Assembly (NCBI GenBank): GCA_012842745.1
Contig: DUSF01000049.1
Coordinates: 124,001 to 188,000, forward strand
Direction: 5' to 3'
DNA: 64,000 nucleotides
Source: Bacillus sp. (in: firmicutes)
Lineage (GTDB): Bacteria > Bacillota > Bacilli > Bacillales > Bacillaceae_J
Below are positions 34,444-44,660 of the stretch, piece after piece. Below the pieces are notes generated by a model. The model worked only from the letters and a program-made list of their open reading frames with translations, had not been told where the DNA came from and did no database searches. Every line of letters starts with the position of its first letter. The first letter of the stretch is position 1. The translations under genes and the position numbers were made by a program.

Positions 34444-34472
34444 TTGAAGCAAAAAGCATGTCCATTTATAAT
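34444..34472 (+). promoter_or_regulatory. SigmaA promoter of yvyE
   Basis: TTGAAG, 17-base spacer, TATAAT on the plus strand, 57 bases before the yvyE ATG, in the divergent region shared with degS. Confidence 0.75.
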
Positions 34473-34529
34473 TAAGATGATTTAGTGTCTTTTCGTCGCT
34501 GTTAATCCAATGGAAAGGAGGCAAACGAC

Positions 34530-35165
34530 ATGCTTTTCCACTATTATACCGTAAAATCGGCTGGGGAACATGAAATTGTCATTGAAAAGTCGAAATTTGT
34601 CGCTCAATTTAAACGAGCCACCACTGAAGAAGAAGCACAGGTGTTCATCCAAGAAATAAAAAAAAAGCATTGGAATGCCACCCATAATTGTTCAGCTTAT
34701 TTGATCGGTGAACATAATCAAATTCAAAAGGCAAACGATGATGGAGAGCCTAGTGGTACAGCCGGTGTACCGATGCTTGAGGTATTAAAAAAGCGTGATT
34801 TAAAAGATACTGTTGTTGTTGTGACCCGTTATTTTGGAGGAATTAAGCTTGGCGCTGGCGGACTTATTCGCGCTTACGGAAAAGCTGTGTCTGAAGGACT
34901 TAATACAATCGGTGTTGTCGAAAGACGGCTGATGCGGATTATTCATACAAAAATTGATTATACATGGCTTGGGAAAATTGAAAATGAACTGCGTGCTCAT
35001 CCAAACTATATTTTAAAAGAAATCCATTATTTAGAGAATGTTGACGTTGAAACCTTTGTTGCTGAGGAGATGAAAGAAAGCTTTGTTGCTTGGATGACGG
35101 AACTGACCAATGGACAGACGGAGATTTTCGAAGGCGAGGCAGAGTATTTAGAATCTGACGTATAA
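34530..35165 (+). CDS. yvyE: YigZ/IMPACT family protein (YvyE)
   Basis: A 211-residue member of UPF0029. The N-terminal domain carries 'HNCSAYLIG', 'DDGEPSGTAGVPMLEVL' and 'VVVVTRYFGGIKLGAGGLIR', the family signature. A C-terminal alpha/beta domain (DUF1949-like) follows. The E. coli YigZ fold resembles EF-G domain IV; its biochemical role is not settled. GGAAAGGAGG lies before the ATG. It is divergent from degS, as in B. subtilis. Confidence 0.95.
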   Translation: MLFHYYTVKSAGEHEIVIEKSKFVAQFKRATTEEEAQVFIQEIKKKHWNATHNCSAYLIGEHNQIQKANDDGEPSGTAGVPMLEVLKKRDLKDTVVVVTRYFGGIKLGAGGLIRAYGKAVSEGLNTIGVVERRLMRIIHTKIDYTWLGKIENELRAHPNYILKEIHYLENVDVETFVAEEMKESFVAWMTELTNGQTEIFEGEAEYLESDV

Positions 35166-35253
35166 TTATTTTGTTATTTAATAATAGAAACACGGGTACA
35201 CTAATGTATATCTACACCTTAAAGGATTCAGTTAAAATAAGGGAGTTTATTAT

Positions 35254-36267
35254 ATGGCCGGTTTGAAAAAACGGAAATTTACTAAAGTGTTGCTAATCAT
35301 CCTGATTCCACTGCTAGCAGTATTTATTGGTATGGCTGCTTATGTCTCCTATTTAGCAAGTACTGCTAAGACTGTCGTTGAAGGCTCACAACATAAATTA
35401 GACAGCCGTAAATTTGAAGAAAAATCAGAATTACGTTTGCAAAAGGTGGACCCGCGGGTTGATAATATTTCTATTTTATTTTTAGGAATTGATGATAGTA
35501 GTGACCATGTTTTTAGTAAAGCAACTAGAACGGATGCAATGATTCTCGCCACTTTTAATAAAAAAGGTAAATCAGTGAAAATGGTAAGCATCCCAAGAGA
35601 TTCACGGGTAGAGCTAGTTGGTAGAGGCCGAATGGATAAAATTACCCATGCCCATGCATTCGGCGGCCTTGACATGACTGTCAATACAGTTGAGAAATTA
35701 TTTGAAATACCTGTTGATTATTATGTCCTACTTAATTTCGATGCATTTATTGATATTATTGATGCCTTGGATGGAATCCAAATTGATGTGCCCTTTGATA
35801 TTATCGAACAAAACAGCCACCGTGAAAAAAACAAAATTAAAATAAAAAAAGGCTTACAAACTTTGAACGGAGAGCAGGCCCTTGCCTATGCAAGGACGCG
35901 AAAATATGACGGTGATGTTGAGCGTGGACAAAGACAACAAGAAATATTAAACGCAATTATAAATCGAGGATTATCAATCAGGTCTGTGACAAAATATGGA
36001 GATGTTATTGAAAGTATTGGGGATAATTTAACAACGAATATGTCATTTGACGAAATGCTTGCCTTTCATGATTATGCTTATGCTGGTAAACATATTGATG
36101 TTGAGATGTTGACATTAAAGGGAAAGCCGTCACGAATAGAAGGACTTTATTATTATTTGCTTGATGAAACGAATTTGCAGGAAGTAAAAACAAAATTAAA
36201 GCAGCACTTGGAATGGGATGGAACAGAAAAGGCAGATGAAAATGAGGAAGGTAAGACTAATTTATAA
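35254..36267 (+). CDS. LytR-CpsA-Psr family wall-polymer ligase
   Basis: LCP proteins transfer undecaprenyl-linked polymers to peptidoglycan at the outer membrane face. The 337-residue protein has a short basic N-terminus, one membrane anchor (about 10-30), and the LCP domain with 'FLGIDDSSDHVFSKATRTDA', 'MVSIPRDSRVEL', 'NFDAFIDIIDALDGIQIDVP' and 'EQALAYARTRK-DGDVERGQRQQ'. The Arg and Asp residues that bind the pyrophosphate are present. It is TagU/TagV-like (YvhJ position next to yvyE). AAGGGAG precedes the ATG; a terminator follows. Confidence 0.92.
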   Translation: MAGLKKRKFTKVLLIILIPLLAVFIGMAAYVSYLASTAKTVVEGSQHKLDSRKFEEKSELRLQKVDPRVDNISILFLGIDDSSDHVFSKATRTDAMILATFNKKGKSVKMVSIPRDSRVELVGRGRMDKITHAHAFGGLDMTVNTVEKLFEIPVDYYVLLNFDAFIDIIDALDGIQIDVPFDIIEQNSHREKNKIKIKKGLQTLNGEQALAYARTRKYDGDVERGQRQQEILNAIINRGLSIRSVTKYGDVIESIGDNLTTNMSFDEMLAFHDYAYAGKHIDVEMLTLKGKPSRIEGLYYYLLDETNLQEVKTKLKQHLEWDGTEKADENEEGKTNL

Positions 36268-36290
36268 ATGAAATGTATAACGTTATACTA

Positions 36291-36340
36291 AAGGGACAGT
36301 CAATAGTCGAACATTCGACATTGAACTGCCCCTTGTTTTT
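36291..36340 (+). terminator. Terminator of the LCP gene
   Basis: AAGGGACAGT / ACTGCCCCTT encloses a second hairpin (GTCGAA/TTCGAC) and is followed by GTTTTT. It overlaps the end of the convergent amidase gene by two bases. Confidence 0.82.
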
Positions 36341-38402
36341 AGTTGTAAAATTGTACAAATGAATCATAAATCGCTTGTGCCGCTTTTTGCTGAAATTCAT
36401 CAGATTTTAACAAAGCTTCTTCTTTTGGATTCGACAAAAATGCCATTTCGACTAAAATCGCTGGTATTTCAGTTTCACGAATGACGTGCAAGCTTTTGTC
36501 GTTGGAGCCGCGGCTGATTGTGCCAAGCTGTGATGTTAATTTTTTTATCGCAATATCTGATAACTGTTTGCTTTGCTGCCAGCTTGGATTTTTACCTGAA
36601 TGATAAAAAGTAGTGGTGCCTGATGATGTTTCTTTAAAAGAATCAGAATGGACGCTCACAAAAGCATCTGCATCATTGGCATGGGCTACTTTTACTCGTT
36701 CTGCCAGTTCCAAAAACGTATCATTTGATCGCGTTAAAATAACTTCAGCACCCGCATAGCGCAATAAATCAGCTAGTTTTAGAGCTACCGCCAGGTTTAC
36801 ATCCTTTTCCTTCGTACCAGAAGGCCCTTTTGCACCTGGGTCATGGGCACCATGCCCGGCATCAACAACAATTCTCTTTCCAGCCAAGCCACTATTTAAT
36901 AAAATGATTCTAACGTTGCTTGTAGTGTGGCGAACGACAAAATGATAGCCTGGATTAAAATAAAGACGAATAGTTGAACCATTATACTCTATTCTATTAA
37001 TTGCTGGATGGGAGTCATTCCATTCATTTACTTGAGCAGCATTTGATGAAATTTCCACACCATTTGGTAGCAATTTATGGGATGTTGTTACAGAACCAAT
37101 TTTTGACCAAGATAACCAAGTGTGATTGTTATCAATAAAATCTAGTCTAGGCTCCCCAAGAGCTGTAAATGGCTGCTCGTTATTGAGTTTCATTGTTACA
37201 TAGCTTGTGTTTACATAGCCCCAAATTCCATTATGTTTAATCAAGGCCCATTGTCCGTTCATTTCATAAATGATAACCTCTTGACCTTGAGTAAGCATCC
37301 CTACCATTGGAGAATTGACATCAGCGCTTTCACGAATGTTTAAGGTAGTCGCTGTAACGATTCCGTTCATCGTTTCTTTGATTGGACGTATTGAGTCAGC
37401 AGCTATATAACCGCTATCGTTATTGTATTCAATCTCCAGCCACTCTTCTGTGTCAAAATCATTTCCACGCGGTTTATCATATACTTTGACTGAATCCCCT
37501 TGGGCAAGTTCACCCAGCGTGTCACTTTTTGTTGATGGCCTTTTATATACAGTCGTACCTCCATCAACTTCGATAATTGCTTGTACAGTTGTTGTTACAT
37601 TATTCCTTGGGGGCACTTCGCCCTTATTAATTGGCGATAAAGGCTCTTCCCTGTCACTATTTACACTTTTTTGTTCAATGATTACTTTTCGTTCCTTTTC
37701 ATTCCATTGAACATTTGCACCATAGCTTTCCGCAAAAAAGCGAAGCGGTATTACTGTATTATTTTTCACAATAATTGGTGCAGGGGTAATGGATAGTATA
37801 TCATTGTTAACAAAAACTTTACTTTCGTTAATCGTGAATACAACTCTTTTATTTTGGTCAACTGCCTCCACTTGCTTCGTGTCTGCCAACCACTTTACGT
37901 TGATGCCAAGATTCTCGCCAATCCCTCGAAACGGCACTAAAACTCTGCCGTCAATAATCGGTGGCGCAATTGGCAGTTTTAATAATTCACCATTTACATA
38001 GACTGAAATTTCCTGCGAGGATGAACTTGCAGCACTTGGGCTTGTTTCTATCATAGTAGCTGCATTAGTTGTTGCGTTAGACGTTTGTGAAATGTTTACT
38101 TTGTCTGATCCATCACTCGGTGTATGTACTTGGATGTAGGAATTATGAACAAATCCATTGCCAGCCTTCGATGAAATTTCTAGCCACTCGCCTGTTCGCT
38201 TAATAATTTGAACTTCCTCACCATTTTGTAATTTCCCTACAATGTCCCCTTGTGTTGAAGGGGCTATTCTTACGTTTAAATTCCCTTCGACGATTACTTG
38301 CCCTATTTCATTTGCGCTTACTAACTTAAGTGGCAGCAACCAAAAAGTCAATAAAACGAGAAAAGAGCAAATACCAAAAGTTATGGGTGACCTTTTTACC
38401 AT
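36339..38402 (-). CDS. Secreted N-acetylmuramoyl-L-alanine amidase with SH3b domains
   Basis: A 687-residue exported autolysin-type enzyme. Order: signal peptide (1-31, ends LVSA-NE); SH3b domain (32-95); a copper-amine-oxidase-N-like domain (about 130-245: 'GRVLVPFRGIGENLGINVKW', 'NTVIPLRFFAESYGANVQWN'); two more SH3b domains (about 270-405); an AMIN-like beta domain; and a C-terminal Amidase_3 domain (about 505-685). The zinc ligands are in 'VVDAGHGAHDPGAKG' (His), the Glu in 'GTKEKDVNLAVALKLAD', 'VSVHSDSF' (His) and the catalytic Glu in 'PAILVEMAFLSNPKE'. It cleaves the amide between MurNAc and L-Ala. It is convergent with the LCP gene. Confidence 0.93.
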   Translation of the reverse strand: MVKRSPITFGICSFLVLLTFWLLPLKLVSANEIGQVIVEGNLNVRIAPSTQGDIVGKLQNGEEVQIIKRTGEWLEISSKAGNGFVHNSYIQVHTPSDGSDKVNISQTSNATTNAATMIETSPSAASSSSQEISVYVNGELLKLPIAPPIIDGRVLVPFRGIGENLGINVKWLADTKQVEAVDQNKRVVFTINESKVFVNNDILSITPAPIIVKNNTVIPLRFFAESYGANVQWNEKERKVIIEQKSVNSDREEPLSPINKGEVPPRNNVTTTVQAIIEVDGGTTVYKRPSTKSDTLGELAQGDSVKVYDKPRGNDFDTEEWLEIEYNNDSGYIAADSIRPIKETMNGIVTATTLNIRESADVNSPMVGMLTQGQEVIIYEMNGQWALIKHNGIWGYVNTSYVTMKLNNEQPFTALGEPRLDFIDNNHTWLSWSKIGSVTTSHKLLPNGVEISSNAAQVNEWNDSHPAINRIEYNGSTIRLYFNPGYHFVVRHTTSNVRIILLNSGLAGKRIVVDAGHGAHDPGAKGPSGTKEKDVNLAVALKLADLLRYAGAEVILTRSNDTFLELAERVKVAHANDADAFVSVHSDSFKETSSGTTTFYHSGKNPSWQQSKQLSDIAIKKLTSQLGTISRGSNDKSLHVIRETEIPAILVEMAFLSNPKEEALLKSDEFQQKAAQAIYDSFVQFYN

Positions 38403-38446
38403 TAGTCTACCTTTCCCCCCTTCTATTCTAGCTTTTTACTATTTTA

Positions 38447-38475
38447 ACTGTAATAGTTTAGTCGCAGAATATCAA
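38447..38475 (-). promoter_or_regulatory. Possible SigmaA promoter of the amidase gene
   Basis: Minus strand TTGATA, 17-base spacer, TACAGT, 45 bases before the ATG. The -10 matches only four of six positions. Confidence 0.4.
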
Positions 38476-38570
38476 GGTAATTTAACCAAATTACAACAAT
38501 TTGAGACAAATGACCCGATTTTGTCATCGACGTGAAATTTTTGTATTATTTTCCGGGAAATATTGTCGAT

Positions 38571-39662
38571 TTAGCTCAACAACCCAATAACCTTTTTCAC
38601 GGTTTCGTTGGCTTCTTGCTGTAGAGGAATCGCTTTTTTCTTCAATAATTCTACTTGTTTCTTTTGTTCTGTTAATTGCATCCCGATTAATTTATATAGG
38701 TCATCTACAGACCACTCTTCATCAACATGTCCAATTAAAGGTTGTCCGACTTGTTTGATGAAGGAATCAATTTTTGGATCGTATGAAATACCAACCATTG
38801 GTGTGTGGGCAATCGCTGCAAATATTAATGCATGAAGTCTCATCCCTATAAGAAGTGATGAATCGCCAATTAATGAAATTTTTTCTTCAATGGAAGCATT
38901 ATACGGAAAAATAAAAGCGTTATTTTTCATCGCAGCCATGATTTCCCTTGAAAAAGCATCATCATGCTCACCATGCATTGGCAAAAACACAACCTTATAG
39001 CCAACCGTACTGCAACGATCTAGCACTTCCACTATTTTTTTTTTAAAATCAGGAAAGCTTGGTGAAGGCCAATCACGAATAGCAACAGTGATAAACGATT
39101 CTTCACTTTCACCTACAAGACCTTCTTTTTCCAACCAAGCGTGATTCAAGCCTTTCTTATATTCCATCCCCATAACTGGATCGGGAACTAGCTCAATTTG
39201 GCCGCCAACACCAACTGTCCTTAGCAAATCAAATGATTCCTGATCTCTTACAGACAGGAAGTTGGCTTTTGTAACAGCAAATTTCACCAGTTTTCGCGAG
39301 ATTGATTTTTCAAGTGGCCCAATGCCTTGGGCATATACAAAAAATGGTTTTCGCAAGTAACGGGCAATCATCATAATGCCTGTATAATACGGAACGCTTT
39401 TCAACCCTGTTTTGTCTTGGAGCAGGCTACCACCGCCGCTTATTACGCCATCGGCAGCGGCAATAGCTTTAATTACTTGACCAAGCTTCCAGCGGTTGAC
39501 CGCGTCGACCCCATACGTTTTTTTCGTATATTCGGGATTATTCGATAAAACCGTTATCTCTATATCACGTTTTTCCGTCCGAAGTGCCTCGATGATGGCC
39601 TGCAAAATCGCCTCATCACCGACATTATGAAATCCATAATAGCCTGACAATACCACTCTCAT
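38571..39662 (-). CDS. csaB: Polysaccharide pyruvyl transferase CsaB
   Basis: CsaB adds ketal-pyruvate to the secondary cell-wall polymer, the modification that SLH domains bind. Start chosen at ATG 39662 (MRVVLSGYYGFHNVGDEAIL), with GAGG before it; this gives 363 residues. Signature segments include 'GYYGFHNVGDEAIL', 'VISGGGSLLQDKTGL' and 'LLIGMRLHALIFAAIAHTP', with the catalytic Arg/His in 'MRLHAL'. The presence of three SLH proteins in the window fits this function. Confidence 0.93.
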   Translation of the reverse strand: MRVVLSGYYGFHNVGDEAILQAIIEALRTEKRDIEITVLSNNPEYTKKTYGVDAVNRWKLGQVIKAIAAADGVISGGGSLLQDKTGLKSVPYYTGIMMIARYLRKPFFVYAQGIGPLEKSISRKLVKFAVTKANFLSVRDQESFDLLRTVGVGGQIELVPDPVMGMEYKKGLNHAWLEKEGLVGESEESFITVAIRDWPSPSFPDFKKKIVEVLDRCSTVGYKVVFLPMHGEHDDAFSREIMAAMKNNAFIFPYNASIEEKISLIGDSSLLIGMRLHALIFAAIAHTPMVGISYDPKIDSFIKQVGQPLIGHVDEEWSVDDLYKLIGMQLTEQKKQVELLKKKAIPLQQEANETVKKVIGLLS

Positions 39663-39736
39663 ATTATAACCTCGCTTGACTTTACAATTTTTCCTCGACA
39701 TTTCAGTTTATTTCACATATTTTGGTGCTAATTCCG

Positions 39737-41701
39737 TTACAATCTTTCTTGAATCTTCGACCAATATTTTTTTCCAAGCCTATATACGAAAATGAATAGT
39801 AGACCAAGCAACGCACCGAATACGAAACCATAAACAGTTCGCAATAATGAAATGTAAATCGGAATATGCAAATGTGTAAACGTATTAACCGTTGATAAAA
39901 AACCAATCGCACCGCCGGCTAATAAATATCTGCCAATTCGCTGTTCCCAGCCCTTGCCTTTATAAATGATATACATTGCTAAAACAAGGATTGGATAACC
40001 AATTAAAAATTCTTTCGTGCGCGGACGAACGAATAATATGTCCTCTAGTTTTTGGCGTAACATCAACTCAGTGCCAGATACTATTTCTCCAGCATCGTTT
40101 CCAGAGCGCATAACTAAAATGGCTAATCCAACACCGATTACAGCAACGATAACGAAATAGTAGTTACGAACGACCGTCATTGCCAGTTCTTTTACATGAT
40201 TACGAATAACATGCAGGAACGTCAATGCAATCGGCAACATAAATAACAGCTTAACACCTTTAAATTCATCTACTTTTACAAGGAATAAGTTGCCATACAA
40301 TAATGCCATTACAAACCAGGCACCTATCATCGCTATGAATGCTCCTTTTAAAAACTTGAGCACAATTTCTTTTTTACTATTAATAAATTCTCCGCAAATG
40401 GCCGCCCATGTTGCCGCCACAATTGAAATAGCTAGTGCTGCAGCCTGTAAAAATAATGTGGCACCAGTAACAATATAACCTGCAGCAACGACTAACATTC
40501 CCGCAACCGTTAGTAATGCAATTTTCTCTGAAACCATCAAAGCCGCAAGTCCAATAAAAGCAGCCACACCAATAAACGCTGCAATCGTCATCCATTTAGC
40601 TGGACTTAAAATATCGAACGATTGAGCAACACCTATCTTATACTTGTCTGCCATTTGCTTCTGTATCGCTTCAATGCCTTGAATAGCTACATCAAACGAT
40701 TGCTGGGCTGTAATCGTTTCTTCTTCTAATTTTTTAATATCCGCAATATGAATATATAGACCGCGAATATTCCGTTCTTTAACTGCACGAGTGGCGCGAT
40801 CTGTATAATCTGCTCTTCCATCAAAAAAGTCGATGCTATGCAAGCGGACAATTTTATTTACGAACTCCCTTGCGTACGTTTCCTCGCCCTTCTGCTTAGC
40901 AAACTCAATGGTCATCAGGACAAAACCTTCATTTTTCAGCCTTAATGCATAGTTTTTATCATCTTCTAAATCTAAATCTGGGTGTGGTGAGAAACCAAGC
41001 ATTTCGTTGCCCGTAAAAATAATTTTATGTCCGCCGAATTTGTCTTGGAGCTCCTTCATTTGGTCTAAAACAAATTCATTATCTTCATTTATATTATTGC
41101 CAATTCGAAAAACAGGATCAAAGCCATAGGATACATATTCAGCAACGAGGTCTTCATCAAATCCTATCGGTCTTGTTAATATCGGATTCGGTACAGAGCC
41201 CATGCCGCGTGCAAGTTCCTCTTTACTTAGTCCTTTTATAAAATAGACAGATTCCCCTTTAAGCACTGGTAAATCAGTCACTTTTTCAATCCGATTACCA
41301 AATGATTTTACAATCGCATCTTCCCAACGATTTTCTAAATCATTACGAAGTAAAATATAGAGACCGTTATCTCTTGCGTACAAGAGCTCTTCACGTGTAG
41401 CCTCATCTTTATTTTGGACCATTGCTAACAAGTCATTTCTTGTTAGCGTCATAACTTGTCCTTTTTTCTCAAGGTCTTGAATGCCTGTAGGTTGAATCGA
41501 AATCCCGCGCACCCCATTTTCATACAAAGAGGTAAGAATTTCCTTTGTATCAAGACCACGATCAGCAAGCTCACGGATTTCCTCAACTGGAACTATCATT
41601 TCATATGTATCATTTTTCCATTCAACTTTGGCACGATTATAAATGAGTGGTGCTGTTAACAATATCGAAAGTACGACGATAGCCATTAATACTTTTTTCA
41701 A
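39737..41701 (-). CDS. DUF5693 multispanning membrane protein
   Basis: A 654-residue protein with an N-terminal signal-anchor, an extracytoplasmic domain of about 340 residues ('LYENGVRGISIQPTGIQDLE', 'FDEDLVAEYVSYGFDPVFRI') and a C-terminal half with about eight to ten hydrophobic helices. It matches the DUF5693 family, which is found directly upstream of csaB in many Bacillales; a role in wall-polymer pyruvylation or export is plausible but unproven. Start TTG at 41701 with GAAGGGA about 11 bases before it. Confidence 0.85.
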   Translation of the reverse strand: MKKVLMAIVVLSILLTAPLIYNRAKVEWKNDTYEMIVPVEEIRELADRGLDTKEILTSLYENGVRGISIQPTGIQDLEKKGQVMTLTRNDLLAMVQNKDEATREELLYARDNGLYILLRNDLENRWEDAIVKSFGNRIEKVTDLPVLKGESVYFIKGLSKEELARGMGSVPNPILTRPIGFDEDLVAEYVSYGFDPVFRIGNNINEDNEFVLDQMKELQDKFGGHKIIFTGNEMLGFSPHPDLDLEDDKNYALRLKNEGFVLMTIEFAKQKGEETYAREFVNKIVRLHSIDFFDGRADYTDRATRAVKERNIRGLYIHIADIKKLEEETITAQQSFDVAIQGIEAIQKQMADKYKIGVAQSFDILSPAKWMTIAAFIGVAAFIGLAALMVSEKIALLTVAGMLVVAAGYIVTGATLFLQAAALAISIVAATWAAICGEFINSKKEIVLKFLKGAFIAMIGAWFVMALLYGNLFLVKVDEFKGVKLLFMLPIALTFLHVIRNHVKELAMTVVRNYYFVIVAVIGVGLAILVMRSGNDAGEIVSGTELMLRQKLEDILFVRPRTKEFLIGYPILVLAMYIIYKGKGWEQRIGRYLLAGGAIGFLSTVNTFTHLHIPIYISLLRTVYGFVFGALLGLLFIFVYRLGKKYWSKIQERL

Positions 41702-41781
41702 AAGTTCTACATCCCTTCGGTCTAATTTTAATTAAAATCGGTCTAGCAGTCCCCTCGTCCCACTTTCATATTAGTACAACG

Positions 41782-41813
41782 AAAAGGGAAAGCTAAGCAG
41801 CTCTCCCCCTTTC
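41782..41813 (-). terminator. Terminator of wecA/tagO
   Basis: Minus strand AAAGGGGGAGAGCT-GCTT-AGCTTTCCCTTTT (imperfect 13-bp stem) followed by a short T-run, 14 bases after the stop codon. Confidence 0.7.
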
Positions 41814-41826
41814 TATTCTAGTGCAG

Positions 41827-42894
41827 TTATGCAGACCTTTTTCCATTTGCTACAATCTTTCTAAAAAAGTTAAGCATCGGCTTGTAATTCTCCGAAACAA
41901 GCCCGACCCGCTCAGCCACAAGCTGAACCGTTAACAATACGACCGCAATAATCAATGTCGCTACCCATAACGTTGAATGGGAAAGCATCACTGCAGCGAT
42001 TCCGAAAAAAGCACTCATGGCATAGATTATTAATACCGTTTTTCGGTGCGAAAACCCTAATCTCAATAAACAATGATGCAAATGTGACTTATCAGGTGCA
42101 GATAGCGGTTTTTTATTAACAATACGGCGAATAATCGCAAACAATGTGTCAGAAATTGGTACACCAAGAATGATGATTGGCAAAATTAATGAGTATACCG
42201 CAATGCTCTTAAAGCCGAGAATCGAAATGACAGAAATCATGAATCCTAGTAAAAGTGCACCTGTATCACCCATAAAAATCTTCGCAGGGTGAAAATTATA
42301 TATCAAAAATCCTAACGTGCTTCCCAATAAAATTAAGCCTAGAGTAGCAGCAAATGCATCCCCCATGAACATCGCCATTGCTGAAATTGTAATTAAGACA
42401 ATCGAAGAAACACCTGCAGCAAGTCCATCCAATCCATCAATTAAATTAATCGCATTTGTAATTCCCACAATCCAAAGCAATGTAAACGGAATGCTGAAAT
42501 AGCCTAAATTAATCGATACATCGAATGGTAAATTAATACTTGAAACCTGAACTCCGGCATAAATCACTACTCCAGCCGCCAAAATTTGTCCAAACAATTT
42601 TACTTTTGGTGAAATTTCAAAGCGGTCATCAAAAATCCCAGTAATCACAATGATTGTTGCACCAAGAATGATGGGCCACATTGCGATATCATCATCGACG
42701 GGCTTTGCAATTGCAAACCCTATTAACATACTAATGTAAATCGCCAAACCGCCTAAGCGCGGCATAATTTTTTGATGAACCTTGCGGTGATTCGGCTTAT
42801 CAACAGCACCGATATATATTGCTAATTTTTTCACTAGAGGTGTTAAAGCAATTGAAGCTAGAAAGCATATCATTGCCGTAATCAATAACATCAT
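41827..42894 (-). CDS. tagO: Undecaprenyl-phosphate GlcNAc-1-phosphate transferase
   Basis: A polytopic membrane enzyme of 355 residues that starts wall-polymer synthesis by transferring GlcNAc-1-P to undecaprenyl phosphate. Family features: 'KPNHRKVHQKIMPRLGGLAI', the Asp-rich 'NLIDGLDGLAAG', 'NFHPAKIFMGDTGALLLGF' and the His motif 'PLSAPDKSHLHHCLLRLGFS'. About ten to eleven membrane helices. The 185-base gap upstream has a TATAAT with a weak -35 on the minus strand and an ATG pair at the start (MM). Confidence 0.93.
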   Translation of the reverse strand: MMLLITAMICFLASIALTPLVKKLAIYIGAVDKPNHRKVHQKIMPRLGGLAIYISMLIGFAIAKPVDDDIAMWPIILGATIIVITGIFDDRFEISPKVKLFGQILAAGVVIYAGVQVSSINLPFDVSINLGYFSIPFTLLWIVGITNAINLIDGLDGLAAGVSSIVLITISAMAMFMGDAFAATLGLILLGSTLGFLIYNFHPAKIFMGDTGALLLGFMISVISILGFKSIAVYSLILPIIILGVPISDTLFAIIRRIVNKKPLSAPDKSHLHHCLLRLGFSHRKTVLIIYAMSAFFGIAAVMLSHSTLWVATLIIAVVLLTVQLVAERVGLVSENYKPMLNFFRKIVANGKRSA

Positions 42895-43079
42895 ATTTGC
42901 ACTCCCCAGATTATTTTATCTCTACTACATTCTCTCTATTTTTACAAAATCATTCTTTATTCCCTATTTATAGTTCTTCTTCTAGCATACAAAACAAATT
43001 ATACCACAAGTCAATAGGGTGGGTAAGTTTTTTTGTAACAAATATTACAATTTTACGTTTTTCGTTATTATAGATTATC

Positions 43080-44654
43080 TCATTTTTGCCGTTGTAATTT
43101 GTGAAGATAGCGGCCAATTATTGGAAGTGACTGCAATTCCTCTCTACTAAAGCCTTTTCCAACGATTACAAGCACTGCATAAACGACCGCGCCAATTGGA
43201 ATGATAACGATTAAATAAAGCAATGCTTCAAGCCTTGACCAGTCCTGAACTGTAAAATAAAACATCGGCGCAAAAACTACCAGACCCATTATAATACTTG
43301 CTCCAACAAATACAAGCGTTTCTTTTCGCCAAATGTTGTAATTTGTCGTTTGAAAAATAAACCAAATATTCAAGAGAGTTAGTAGAACATAAATTAGCAA
43401 AGTTGCATAAGCTGCTCCCATAATTCCTGATTGCGACACAAATAGGAAGTTGAATATACCTTTTAAGACCGCACCGCCAACAATAATCCAAGCAGCCAGC
43501 TTAGAGCGATTTAAACCTTGCAAAATTCCTGTTGTTAAAATGGTAAGCGATGAAAAAACTGAACTCAGGTTGATGATTGCGACAACATCGCTGCCTTGAA
43601 AATCCATGAACAGCGCCCTATTAATTGGCATCGTTAAAGCGAGTAGACCAAGCGCCGCTGGCCATGAAACTAAATGGGCGTATTTTAACGACCTTACAAT
43701 ATATGAATTAGCAAGCTCTATGTCATTTTGCGCCATCGTTTTCGTAATCATAGGTATTAAAGGTAAAATAACCGCACTCGAAAAAACCGAGGCAATCCCT
43801 ACTAGCGATAAACCACGGCGGTATATTCCTAATTGTTGTTGAACATCGGCAGTATCAGCCCCCACCCACGCAAGACCATGCGGAATTGTCACTGAATCGA
43901 CAAGGTTTAAAAGCGCCATTGTTAATGACCCAATCGCAATCGGGATTGAAAGCGCCAAAATTCTCCTTGCCCACTGCCTAAATATATTCACTGAAAAAGA
44001 TTTCATTCCAGCGGGACGGGCTTTGAACCTCATGAACAAGACGCGTAAATATAAGAGCGAAAACAGCGCCCCGATTGACGACCCGACCATAACACCACCG
44101 GCAATCGTTTCATTCGATTTTCCTTGTTTTACTAAGAAATAAGCAACACCAAGGATAAGAGCCACTCTTACAAATTGTTCAATAACCTGAGAAACCGCTG
44201 TTGGCTTCATATCTTCAAAGCCCTGGAAAAAGCCGCGGTAAACAGCCATATAAGGTGCTACCAAGAGTGTAAATGAAACAATCAAAACGGAAGGACGCGT
44301 GAATTCCCCGCCAAGCATGATTGAGATTGGTTTTGAAAAAACAAACATGATCGTAAAGCTACAAATTCCAAATATGATTGCGAGTATGCTTGCTGAATGA
44401 AAAATATCAGCGATTTCGTTTTCGCGATTTGCACCGCGTGCTTCAGAAATTAGTTTTGAAATCGCGATTGGAATCCCGGCAACCGATAAAATTAAAGCAA
44501 TCATATAGACCGGGTATACAAGCCCAAAAATCCCAAGCACTTTATCTCCAGCAATATTTTGCAATGGTATTTGAAAAATACTGCCGATAAATTTGGAAAG
44601 TATCGTTGCTATTGTAATGATGAGTGTTCCTTTTAAAAATGAAGATTGAGCCAT
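43080..44654 (-). CDS. MOP-superfamily lipid-linked polymer flippase (YtgP/SpoVB/MurJ-like)
   Basis: A 524-residue membrane protein with about 14 hydrophobic helices. The N-terminus 'SSFLKGTLIITIATILSKFIG' and 'GLVYPVYMIALILSVAGIPI' with 'AISKLISEARGANRENE' are typical of the polysaccharide biosynthesis protein/SpoVB-YtgP group of MOP exporters. It could flip lipid II, as YtgP/MurJ does, or a wall-polymer precursor made by the adjacent WecA and WecG; context favours the latter or a shared role. It starts six bases after wecG. Confidence 0.88.
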   Translation of the reverse strand: MAQSSFLKGTLIITIATILSKFIGSIFQIPLQNIAGDKVLGIFGLVYPVYMIALILSVAGIPIAISKLISEARGANRENEIADIFHSASILAIIFGICSFTIMFVFSKPISIMLGGEFTRPSVLIVSFTLLVAPYMAVYRGFFQGFEDMKPTAVSQVIEQFVRVALILGVAYFLVKQGKSNETIAGGVMVGSSIGALFSLLYLRVLFMRFKARPAGMKSFSVNIFRQWARRILALSIPIAIGSLTMALLNLVDSVTIPHGLAWVGADTADVQQQLGIYRRGLSLVGIASVFSSAVILPLIPMITKTMAQNDIELANSYIVRSLKYAHLVSWPAALGLLALTMPINRALFMDFQGSDVVAIINLSSVFSSLTILTTGILQGLNRSKLAAWIIVGGAVLKGIFNFLFVSQSGIMGAAYATLLIYVLLTLLNIWFIFQTTNYNIWRKETLVFVGASIIMGLVVFAPMFYFTVQDWSRLEALLYLIVIIPIGAVVYAVLVIVGKGFSREELQSLPIIGRYLHKLQRQK

Positions 44655-44660
44655 GCTTTA

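Noticed and set aside
42895-43079. Promoter or riboswitch in the gap before tagO.
   Set aside because: A TATAAT is present but no good -35, and no recognisable aptamer-like pairing; nothing specific can be claimed.
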